Source: an uncultured Hyphomonadaceae bacterium (GTDB taxonomy: Bacteria; Pseudomonadota; Alphaproteobacteria; Caulobacterales; Hyphomonadaceae). Taken from it: DNA of 9,594 nucleotides. Below, in pieces: positions 1 through 6,301 of the stretch. Each line of letters starts with the position of its first letter. The first letter of the stretch is position 1. The position numbers and the translations under genes were made by a program. A model generated the notes under the pieces. It worked only from the letters and a program-made list of their open reading frames with translations. It had not been told where the DNA came from and did no database searches. Where the stretch lies: assembly GCA_937873805.1 (NCBI GenBank), contig CALMWO010000005.1, positions 1 through 9,594 of the forward strand. Direction: 5' to 3'.

Positions 1-41
1 AATGTTGTTGTCTGTCCATAACCGGCTGAATTCGCTACGAT

Positions 42-71
42 TATCACCGACTATCGCCGACTCTGACCGAC
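42..71. repeat. Three tandem 10-bp repeats beside the tRNA fragment
   Basis: Three adjacent decamers, TATCACCGAC (42-51), TATCGCCGAC (52-61) and TCTGACCGAC (62-71), share the consensus TMTSRCCGAC with a period of exactly 10 bp, one helical turn. They end 22 bp before the tRNA-Arg 3' fragment, on the side where an integrated element would lie. Helically phased short repeats next to an att core are typical of integrase or excisionase arm-binding sites. That role is inferred; only the repeats are seen. Confidence 0.5.
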
Positions 72-93
72 CAGTCCAGAGGCGTGAATTTGG

Positions 94-138
94 CTACGAA
101 TCTGGGGGTCAGGAGTTCGAATCTCTTCGGGCGCGCCA
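94..138 (+). other. tRNA-Arg(ACG) 3' fragment, probable attachment site (attR)
   Basis: The stretch reads as the 3' part of a tRNA. It has the anticodon loop CTACGAA (94-100, U33 then anticodon ACG), the 3' strand of the anticodon stem TCTGG (101-105), a 5-nt variable loop (106-110), and a T arm with stem AGGAG/CTCTT and loop TTCGAAT (111-127). It ends with the acceptor strand CGGGCGC (128-134), discriminator G and encoded CCA (136-138). The expected 5' acceptor GCGCCCG and the D arm are absent upstream, so it cannot fold as a complete tRNA. A CCAGA that could pair with TCTGG lies at 76-80 but is separated from the loop by 13 nt. Tyrosine-recombinase islands commonly recombine in the anticodon loop or T arm and leave exactly such a 3' remnant at the distal end. 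The element would lie to the left, with the intact tRNA at its other end. Confidence 0.72.
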
Positions 139-560
139 TTTCATCCTACAATTTTCGGACTCGTCCCCGATCTGTGCGGAAAGCTGCGGAAGCAGAATGG
201 ACGCGGCGCGTCGGGCCAGCGCTGTGCGCGGACGATCGCTCAGGCGTCCTGACTCGTGGCCCTTGCGCGCAGCTAGCGCGCGAGTCGTGCTGGCCAGCGC
301 CGATATTGGAAGCAGATTTTTGCGGGATCTGGGACGGGCGGTTCTTCCGACGCGCGAACCCTACCGCGAAGGAATACTGCGTCAACTCATTGAAGGCGGA
401 TCAGGGCTTACCTTAGGATACTGCCAAGTATCCAGGCGCCGGGGGCGGGACACGGCAGCTGATAGGGGCGACAGGCGGCCAAGGCCTGTCCAGTTGGCGA
501 CGACGGGGAAAGAAGCTGAGCGACCATGCAAACGACCTCAACCTTCCAATATCAGATGTC
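139..560. other. Region without a supported gene
   Basis: Several frames are open here, but none has recognisable protein character, a convincing ribosome binding site or a family match, and they overlap the tRNA fragment or the following kinase. The only structure noted is an inverted repeat with a GCGCGC stem (265-270 and 276-281) around AGCTA, which could extend through GACTC (251-255) and GAGTC (282-286) across a 9-nt bulge. No T tract follows it. The frame of the downstream kinase is open from 417 to 560 but has no ATG, GTG or TTG. I see no clear promoter. Confidence 0.5.
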
Positions 561-2594
561 ATGGTGGATCGCTGGCGAAGCCTGTTGCACGCAACCACTG
601 ACGTCGTAGGCGCGGATGCCGGAAACCTTACGCGGGTGTCTGGCGCCGATCTGGAGGTTCTGCTTGTCACCGGTCCCGGCCGGCAGCTTTATCGCCCGGG
701 CGAGCGGATTCGCCTTGATGGACTGGAACTCCAGCGCGGACGCCTCGCCAGGGCGGTGATAACGCCCGAACCCGCAAATGACACGACCTGGCGGCGCGCG
801 CCGGACGCATCGCGCGGCATGATTGCCTACATGGGTCTGTCGCTTCTGTGGCCGAACGGAAACCCGTTTGGAACGATCGATTTCCACTACCGCAAGCCGA
901 AGACACCGGATCAGGTGAGCGAACGCTTCTTCGCGCTCATCGGCAAACTTCTCGAGGACGATCTCGCGAGGATCTTCGCCGACAGCCAGCGTGCGGAAAT
1001 CGAACGCCAGCGGCGCATCGAAATTGACCGCATGTCGTTCGCCGCGGCGGCAGGCGGCGCGGGCGTCTGGGACTTCAACATCGACACCGGAGCGCTGCAC
1101 GGCGACGACCGGTGGTACGACATCCTGGGACTCGACCCGGCCCATCGGATCGAGACGGTCGAAGCGTTCAAACGGTACATCCACCCGGAAGACGTTGCAG
1201 CCGCCACCAAGATTGATCGCGCGCGTTTTGCGGAACTTTTTGAAAGCGGCCAGCAGTACAACAATTTTTTCCGCATTATTCGACCATCGGGCGAAGTGCG
1301 CTGGGTTACGTCGGCAGCGCGCCTCATAAAAATGGGACCGAATGATCCTGTCCGCGCCGTTGGCGTCACCTCGGACATCACCGAGCAACATCTCGCGCAA
1401 GAACGCATTCTGCAGGGTTCTGCGTCGTTGCAACGAATGGTGGAAAGTCTTGAACGCGCCAAATGTTCGGCTGTGGCGTCCGAGCAGGCCAAGAGCGCCC
1501 TTCTCGCCACGGTCAGCCACGACATTCGCACGCCTCTCAGCGGCATTGTCGGCGTGTTGCAACTCTTGCGGCGGGAGCCGTTGTCGAGCAAGGCCAGCGA
1601 ACTCGTGCGCGAAGCACTGGCCTGCAGCGACATGCTCACCCATCTGCTCGATGACGTTCTCGACCTGTCAAAACTCGAGGCGGGAAAACTTGAACTCCGT
1701 CTCGAGCCCGTCGACATGGCCGAAGCGGTCGGCGGCGTCATTCGCCTGCTGACGCCCGAAGCGAAAGCCAAGAACATCTATCTCACTTGCGAAATCGACA
1801 GCGAGCTCGGCTGGGCAATGACCGACCCAATCAGGCTGAGACAGTGTCTGTTCAACCTGATCGGCAACGCCATCAAGTTCACCGTGGAAGGCGGCGTCAC
1901 GATCAGGGCCTACGCTCTAAGATCCGGTTATCTGCGTATCGAAGTGAAGGATACCGGGATTGGCGTTCCCGCCGAGGCGAAACCGCGGATACTCCAGCGC
2001 TTCGAGCAGGCGAGTGGTGCGGATCGCACCTTTGGCGGCGCCGGGCTCGGCCTCGCCATCACCCGGAGCCTCGCTCAGCAGATGGGCGGCGATATCGGCT
2101 TCAGCAGCCGCGAGAACTTCGGATCGACATTCTGGTTCGAGTTCAGCGCCCCTCCCGTCCGTGCGCCTGCACTCACCAAAACTGAAGCGCAGCCGGACCG
2201 TCCGCTCCAAAATGTGCGCATCCTGCTGGTCGAAGACAATCTGAGAAACCGCCAGATCTTTCTCGCCGTCCTCGATGCCCTTGGCGCGACCAGCATGGCG
2301 GTCGGCAACGGATACGATGCGATCGAGACGATGCGTGAAGAGCAGTTTGACCTCGTGTTGATGGACATAAACTTGCCAGGCATCGACGGAATGGAGGCTA
2401 CACGCAGGTTACGCGCGCTTCCGGAACCTGTCGCCGCGAACACGCCTGTCATTGCACTCACTGCAAGCGTCATGAATCACGAGTGTGAGGCGTATCTCGC
2501 AGCCGGCATGAGCGGCACCATTCCCAAACCACTCAACCCAGCCACCCTTCTCAACGTCATCAATGCCAGCCTGATCAACTCCCGCGCGTCGTGA
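561..2594 (+). CDS. Soluble hybrid sensor histidine kinase (GAF-PAS-HisKA-HATPase-REC)
   Basis: A predicted cytoplasmic hybrid two-component kinase of 677 residues with no membrane segment. Residues 1-140 resemble a GAF domain, with the family-like stretch GMIAYMGLSLLWPNGNPFGT at 86-105. A PAS fold with PAC-type end follows at about 165-275 (GVWDFN to GVTSDIT). The HisKA dimerisation helix carries the phosphoacceptor His320 in SHDIRTPLSG. The ATPase domain has N-box Asn436 (GNAIKF), DTGIGVP and GGAGLGLAI. The C-terminal receiver (about 555-670) has acidic residues E558/D559, phosphoacceptor Asp602 in LMDINLPG and Lys656. The signal sensed is unknown; the output would need an Hpt or another partner not in this window. 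ATG 561 has no clear Shine-Dalgarno sequence, and the frame runs open upstream with plausible residues (NDLNLPISDV just before it) but no standard start, so the N-terminus is uncertain. It converges with the next gene, with 9 nt between stops. Confidence 0.93.
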   Translation: MVDRWRSLLHATTDVVGADAGNLTRVSGADLEVLLVTGPGRQLYRPGERIRLDGLELQRGRLARAVITPEPANDTTWRRAPDASRGMIAYMGLSLLWPNGNPFGTIDFHYRKPKTPDQVSERFFALIGKLLEDDLARIFADSQRAEIERQRRIEIDRMSFAAAAGGAGVWDFNIDTGALHGDDRWYDILGLDPAHRIETVEAFKRYIHPEDVAAATKIDRARFAELFESGQQYNNFFRIIRPSGEVRWVTSAARLIKMGPNDPVRAVGVTSDITEQHLAQERILQGSASLQRMVESLERAKCSAVASEQAKSALLATVSHDIRTPLSGIVGVLQLLRREPLSSKASELVREALACSDMLTHLLDDVLDLSKLEAGKLELRLEPVDMAEAVGGVIRLLTPEAKAKNIYLTCEIDSELGWAMTDPIRLRQCLFNLIGNAIKFTVEGGVTIRAYALRSGYLRIEVKDTGIGVPAEAKPRILQRFEQASGADRTFGGAGLGLAITRSLAQQMGGDIGFSSRENFGSTFWFEFSAPPVRAPALTKTEAQPDRPLQNVRILLVEDNLRNRQIFLAVLDALGATSMAVGNGYDAIETMREEQFDLVLMDINLPGIDGMEATRRLRALPEPVAANTPVIALTASVMNHECEAYLAAGMSGTIPKPLNPATLLNVINASLINSRAS

Positions 2595-2603
2595 GACGGC
2601 AGA

Positions 2604-3608
2604 CTAGCGGGCAGCTTCGTGGGCGCCCCGGGCGATTGCGCGGGCGAGACAGCTGGCGGCGAGTTCGCCGAGACGGGCGATTGTGAAGGGGCGCTGGTCG
2701 GGACGGTCTATCTGTGCGGTTGAGAGACAGAAGACGACGTCGCCGTCGAACGGGGCGAAGACGGGGCGGATCGCGCGGGACATTCCGGACATCGCCATCT
2801 TAGCGACGCGCTGCGCTTCGGCGGGCGTGAGAGCGACATTGGTAGCGACACAAGCGAGCGTGGTGTTGGTGCGACCAGCGACGGGCTGGCCATGTGTGGC
2901 GGGGTTGGCTTTGGCAGCTCCCCAGTCGTCGAGATCGAGGGTGAAGCCCGCGGGCGGGCGCTTGCCGCCAAATTCATGGATCTGCTCGTACGGCCACGCC
3001 CAATAGACGTCGGTTCCCGGCATCGTCACGGCGCCGAACGCGTTCACCGCAGCGAGCGCGCCAACGACAATCCCGTCGTCCGTGGCGATACTGGCGGAGC
3101 CCAAGCCACCCGGCGCAGTTCCCGCGCGAGCGCCATAACCGGCGCCAGCACGACCGAGCGCGAATTGCGGGCTGACGTTCTTCAGCGCCGCCATGCCTAG
3201 CGCGCGATAGGGCGGCGCCTCGCCCCAGGCTTTGTTCCCGGCATTGGCGAGGTCATAGAGGATCGCTGCAGGCACGACGGGTGAGCGCGGGACGGCGCTG
3301 TTCGGGACGAGCGCGAAGCCCTGCCCCGCCGCACCAAGCGCCGCGACCACGCCATCTGCTGCCGCGAGGCCGTAGACCGAGCCACCCGAAAATACGAGCG
3401 CGTCGATCGCATCAACCAGCGTGTCCGGCGCAAGCGCGTCCGTCTCCCGCGTGCCCGGGCCGCCACCCGCGACCGCGACGGCCGCAACGGAACGCGCGTC
3501 CGGGCGAATGACCGTAACGCCGGTCATGGCGCCCGCATCGTGGGCAGACCCGACTTTCAAGCCGCCTACATCGGTGATGAGGTTGAAAGGTCCCGGCCGT
3601 GCCGTCAT
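2604..3608 (-). CDS. P1/S58-family peptidase (DmpA/NylC-like Ntn hydrolase)
   Basis: A 334-residue member of the P1 family (MEROPS S58), which includes DmpA L-aminopeptidase/D-amidase-esterase, BapA beta-peptidases and NylC nylon-oligomer hydrolase. These enzymes cleave themselves to expose an N-terminal Ser or Thr nucleophile. Here the candidate site is Asn248-Thr249 in RTNTTLACVATNVAL; NylC also processes between Asn and Thr, whereas DmpA uses Gly-Ser. Other family signatures are FNLITDVGGLKVG near the N-terminus, AGGGPGTRETDAL, and LVFSGGSVYGLAAADGV. No signal peptide is seen, so it is probably cytoplasmic. The frame is open further upstream, but the chosen ATG starts the conserved N-terminus and has GAGG 8 nt before it; a longer start would run over the divergent ggt. 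The substrate (beta-peptide, D-amino acid amide or ester, other amide) cannot be told from sequence. Confidence 0.9.
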   Translation of the reverse strand: MTARPGPFNLITDVGGLKVGSAHDAGAMTGVTVIRPDARSVAAVAVAGGGPGTRETDALAPDTLVDAIDALVFSGGSVYGLAAADGVVAALGAAGQGFALVPNSAVPRSPVVPAAILYDLANAGNKAWGEAPPYRALGMAALKNVSPQFALGRAGAGYGARAGTAPGGLGSASIATDDGIVVGALAAVNAFGAVTMPGTDVYWAWPYEQIHEFGGKRPPAGFTLDLDDWGAAKANPATHGQPVAGRTNTTLACVATNVALTPAEAQRVAKMAMSGMSRAIRPVFAPFDGDVVFCLSTAQIDRPDQRPFTIARLGELAASCLARAIARGAHEAAR

Positions 3609-3708
3609 TTGACAAGCCTCAAGGGTCGGTTCAGTTGCGGTCGCTTCGGGACCGTATATGGGCCTGTATGCGGTTCCATCCGGTTCCGCGCAAGAAGGAG
3701 CGCTCGGC

Positions 3709-5475
3709 ATGCGCCACTCTCTGTTGGCATTCGTTGCAGCAGCTGCTCTCGCGGCGTGCGCGGGCCCGCCGGATGTCAGCGAACCGGGAGCACAGGGCGG
3801 CAAGGCATGGCGGCTGTCAGGCCGAGCCATGGTGTCTGCAGCGGACAAGCGCGCGGTAGAGGCAGCGCTGAATGCGATGAAAGCGGGCGGCAGTGCGGTT
3901 GACGCCGCCATCGCGGCGCACGCTGTTCTTGGCCTTGTGGAGCCCCAGAGCTCGGGCCTGGGCGGCGGCGGATACATGGTCGTCTATGACCGCAAGTCGA
4001 ATACGACCGTTGCGTTCGACGGCCGTGAGACCGCGCCGGCGACAGCGACGGCGGACTACTTCACAGTGAACGGCCAGAATCTCGGCTACCTGCAGGCGGT
4101 GTACTCCGGCAAATCGGTTGGCGTGCCGTCGGCGGTTGCGCTCTACAAGGCAGCGCACGAGAAGTTCGGCAAGCTGCCGTGGGGGCCGCAATTCGATGCG
4201 GCGATCAAGCTGGCCGATGAAGGCTTTGTCGTTACGCCACGCCTCGCAAACTCGCTGGGCGCGCGTTTCCAGAGTGGGCCGCTCGGGACAAACCCAGCCA
4301 GCGGCGCTTATTTCTTTCCGAACGGGAAAGCGCTGGCCGTCGGCGACAGGCGGACCAATCCCGAATACGCGGCGACGCTGCGCAGCGTTGCGAAGGACGG
4401 ACCTGCCGCATTCTATTCCGGCGCCATCGCGCAGAACATTGTCGCGGCGGTTCATGGCGGCGACGTCAAGGGCGATCTCTCGCTGAAGGATCTCGCGGAT
4501 TACAAGGTGCTGGCAAAGCCGGCCGTGTGTGGGCCGTTCCAGGAGTATCGCATCTGCTCTGCCCCGCCCGCATCTTCAGGCGGCGTCGCTATGAACCAGA
4601 TCATGTCGCTCTATGACGCGATCGTCGCCAAGAACGATGACACGACAGACGATACGCTGCTTCGCGATTTCGTGCTGGCGCAGCAGCTCGGTTATGCCGA
4701 TCGCGACCACTATGTGGCCGACCCGGATGCGGTGACCGTTCCGGTCGCTGACCTGCTTAATCCTGCTTACATCAAAGCGCGCGCGGACAGCGGATTCGAC
4801 CCCGGCGACATGCCAGAGCCGGGCGATCCGGGCGCGGTGCTGCATGGCAAGCCCATTCGGGATCAGTGGGGCCGTGACGCCAACACCGCGCAGCCGGGAA
4901 CGACGCACATGTCGTTCGTCGATTTCGAAGGCAATGCGGTGTCCTTCACCGCTACGGTTGAGGGCCCGTTCGGGTCTTCGCGCTGGGCCAATGGTTTTGT
5001 GCTCAACAACCAGCTGACGGATTTCACGCGCCCGCCGACGCTGAACGGCAAGCCAATCGCCAATGCACCAGGACCGGGCAAGCGGCCGCGCTCGTCCATG
5101 TCGCCGACCATCGTGCTCGACAGCGCGGGCGATGTGTTCATGGTCACCGGATCACCTGGCGGCAACTCGATCGTCGGCTATGTAGCCAAGACGCTGGTTG
5201 CTGTGCTGGACTGGGGCAAGACAGCTCAGGAGGCGAGCTCGCTTCCAAACATCGTCGCCCGCGGTCAGGTCGTGCGCGTGGAAACATCTGACAGCACGGC
5301 GGGACCCAATCCGATCGGCAAAGCCTGGGCGACGACGCTGAGCGGGCTTGGCTTCAAGGTGCAGGAAGTGTCCGGCGAAGTGTCGGGGCTCAATCTGATT
5401 GTCGCGCGCAAGGACAAGTTCGAGGGCGGCGCGGATCCGCGTCGCGAGGGCGTGGCGATCGAGGTTGTGAAGTAA
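3709..5475 (+). CDS. ggt: Gamma-glutamyltranspeptidase lipoprotein
   Basis: A 588-residue gamma-glutamyltransferase/glutathione hydrolase, normal length for the family. It transfers or hydrolyses the gamma-glutamyl group of glutathione and related peptides in the periplasm. Visible hallmarks are GGSAVDAAIAAHAVLGLVEP near the N-terminus, GLGGGGYMVVYD, Arg106 in DGRETAP (binds the substrate carboxylate), the autoprocessing nucleophile Thr398 in GTTHMSFVD, the substrate-binding pair Ser462-Ser463 in RSSMSPT, and the oxyanion loop GSPGG at 481-485. Cleavage at Gly397-Thr398 would give large and small subunits. The start at ATG 3709 is preferred over the in-frame ATG 3658 because AAGGAG (3695-3700) sits 8 nt upstream and the product then begins with a clean lipoprotein signal ending LAAC (Cys17). 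Ala after the Cys suggests outer-membrane sorting. It is divergent from the P1-family peptidase across 100 bp; a TATAT at 3655-3659 could be a -10, but no good -35 is seen. Confidence 0.95.
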   Translation: MRHSLLAFVAAAALAACAGPPDVSEPGAQGGKAWRLSGRAMVSAADKRAVEAALNAMKAGGSAVDAAIAAHAVLGLVEPQSSGLGGGGYMVVYDRKSNTTVAFDGRETAPATATADYFTVNGQNLGYLQAVYSGKSVGVPSAVALYKAAHEKFGKLPWGPQFDAAIKLADEGFVVTPRLANSLGARFQSGPLGTNPASGAYFFPNGKALAVGDRRTNPEYAATLRSVAKDGPAAFYSGAIAQNIVAAVHGGDVKGDLSLKDLADYKVLAKPAVCGPFQEYRICSAPPASSGGVAMNQIMSLYDAIVAKNDDTTDDTLLRDFVLAQQLGYADRDHYVADPDAVTVPVADLLNPAYIKARADSGFDPGDMPEPGDPGAVLHGKPIRDQWGRDANTAQPGTTHMSFVDFEGNAVSFTATVEGPFGSSRWANGFVLNNQLTDFTRPPTLNGKPIANAPGPGKRPRSSMSPTIVLDSAGDVFMVTGSPGGNSIVGYVAKTLVAVLDWGKTAQEASSLPNIVARGQVVRVETSDSTAGPNPIGKAWATTLSGLGFKVQEVSGEVSGLNLIVARKDKFEGGADPRREGVAIEVVK

Positions 5476-5523
5476 CGCGGAACCTTACGCCGACGTCATA
5501 AGACGGACGCAGGTTAAGTTACC

Positions 5524-5548
5524 GGAACAGGTGAGCTCCAACGACGTT
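5524..5548 (+). promoter_or_regulatory. Predicted sigma-EcfG (general stress) promoter
   Basis: GGAAC (5524-5528) is followed by exactly 16 bases and CGTT (5545-5548), a perfect match to the GGAAC-N16/17-CGTT consensus used by EcfG/sigma-T of the alphaproteobacterial general stress response (PhyR-NepR-EcfG). It lies in the 130-bp gap after ggt and points at the DUF4142 lipoprotein. A start point near 5555 would give a leader of about 50 nt. Use of the site is inferred. Confidence 0.62.
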
Positions 5549-5605
5549 GTGTGGGCATCGCGGCGCCGCCCCGGCGCTGCTTCCGTATGACATCAGGAGA
5601 CACCT

Positions 5606-6211
5606 TTGACCCGAGCCAAAATTCCGATGCTGCTCGCGGCGTCCGCTCTGGCGCTGGGCATTGCAGCCTGCGCTCCCGAAAACCCCGCGGCTGAAGCCAC
5701 CAGCACAGGCGAAGTCGCAGTCGATGGAAACACGACGGTCGACACGGCAAACGTCGATGACGGCGTGAAGAATTTCGTCGAGAAGATCGCGCTGTCAGAC
5801 ATGTACGAGATCGAGGCCAGCAAGATCGCGCTGGAACGCTCCAAGGTACAGCCGGTGAAAGACTACGCGCAGATGATGATTGATGCGCACACCGCGACCA
5901 GCGGCGAACTGGCGCCGCTTGCTGCTGCTGCTTCCGTCGCGTCGCCGACAGCCCTCGACAATGACCATGTGGGCAAGCTCGACGAGCTGCGTAACGCAAG
6001 CGTCGAGGACTTCGACGACAAGTATATCGACCAGCAGACGGATGCGCATGAGAACGCGCTCAACACGCTGAAGGATTTCGCCATGAACGGGAAGGATGCA
6101 GGCCTGCAAGGCTTTGCCTCCAAGACCGCCCCGGCTGTCGACGCACACCTTCAGCAGGTGAAAGCGCTCGACAAGTCTCCGGCAGACGATGTGACGAAAG
6201 CACCGAGCTAA
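5606..6211 (+). CDS. DUF4142 family lipoprotein
   Basis: A 201-residue exported protein with a lipoprotein signal ending IAAC (Cys22), a short Ala/Thr-rich linker, and a DUF4142 domain from about residue 53 to 192. The domain is seen in FVEKIALSDMYEIEASKIAL, VKDYAQMMIDAHTATSGEL, FDDKYIDQQTDAHENALNTL and FASKTAPAVDAHLQQVKAL. DUF4142 proteins are predicted four-helix, ferritin-like bundles with regularly spaced His and acidic residues. Their biochemical role is not established, though they often occur among stress-induced envelope proteins. The start is TTG at 5606 with AGGAG (5595-5599) 6 nt upstream; the next in-frame ATG (5627) would shorten the basic end of the signal peptide. The EcfG-type promoter upstream suggests induction in the general stress response. 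A strong terminator follows. Confidence 0.88.
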   Translation: MTRAKIPMLLAASALALGIAACAPENPAAEATSTGEVAVDGNTTVDTANVDDGVKNFVEKIALSDMYEIEASKIALERSKVQPVKDYAQMMIDAHTATSGELAPLAAAASVASPTALDNDHVGKLDELRNASVEDFDDKYIDQQTDAHENALNTLKDFAMNGKDAGLQGFASKTAPAVDAHLQQVKALDKSPADDVTKAPS

Positions 6212-6260
6212 CGGCTGCTTCGAGACCGGGCGCTTCCGGTCCCGACACCGCAGCGTCCTC

Positions 6261-6297
6261 GAGGGCCCCGGAGCAATCCGCGGGCCCTCTACTTTTT
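6261..6297 (+). terminator. Rho-independent terminator with GCAA tetraloop
   Basis: GAGGGCCC (6261-6268) plus CGGA (6269-6272) pairs with TCCG (6277-6280) plus GGGCCCTC (6282-6289). This gives 12 base pairs closed by a GCAA (GNRA) tetraloop at 6273-6276, with a single bulged C at 6281. TAC and five T (6293-6297) follow. It ends the DUF4142 transcript 49 nt after its stop. A smaller hairpin, GACCGG/CCGGTC (6224-6241), lies between the stop codon and this one. Confidence 0.85.
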
Positions 6298-6301
6298 GTG
6301 C

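Noticed and set aside
1..138. tRNA-Arg interrupted by a group I intron
   Set aside because: Such introns are known in bacterial tRNA-Arg, but here the matching part begins at or before position 32 of the loop, there is no U before a splice site, no 5' exon is in view and no intron core is seen. An integration remnant fits better, though the region left of the window was not available.
2..601. Long plus-strand open frame of 199 codons at the left edge
   Set aside because: It crosses the tRNA fragment and repeats, overlaps the kinase in another frame, is very Arg/Ser-rich in the manner of a chance GC-rich frame, and has no ribosome binding site.
552..1643. Minus-strand 363-codon open frame
   Set aside because: It lies antisense to the kinase, whose domains and motifs fully explain the sequence; the translation shows no family features.
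3658..3708. Upstream ATG 3658 as the ggt start
   Set aside because: Starting there would add 17 residues before a perfect lipoprotein signal; ATG 3709 has AAGGAG at ideal spacing.
3609..3977. N-terminal extension of the P1-family peptidase (to ATG 3977)
   Set aside because: It would overlap the start and signal peptide of divergent ggt, and its low-complexity Pro/Ala/Arg sequence precedes the conserved family N-terminus that begins at 3608.
5479..5503. Second EcfG-type site (GGAAC at 5479)
   Set aside because: No CGTT occurs 16-17 bases downstream.
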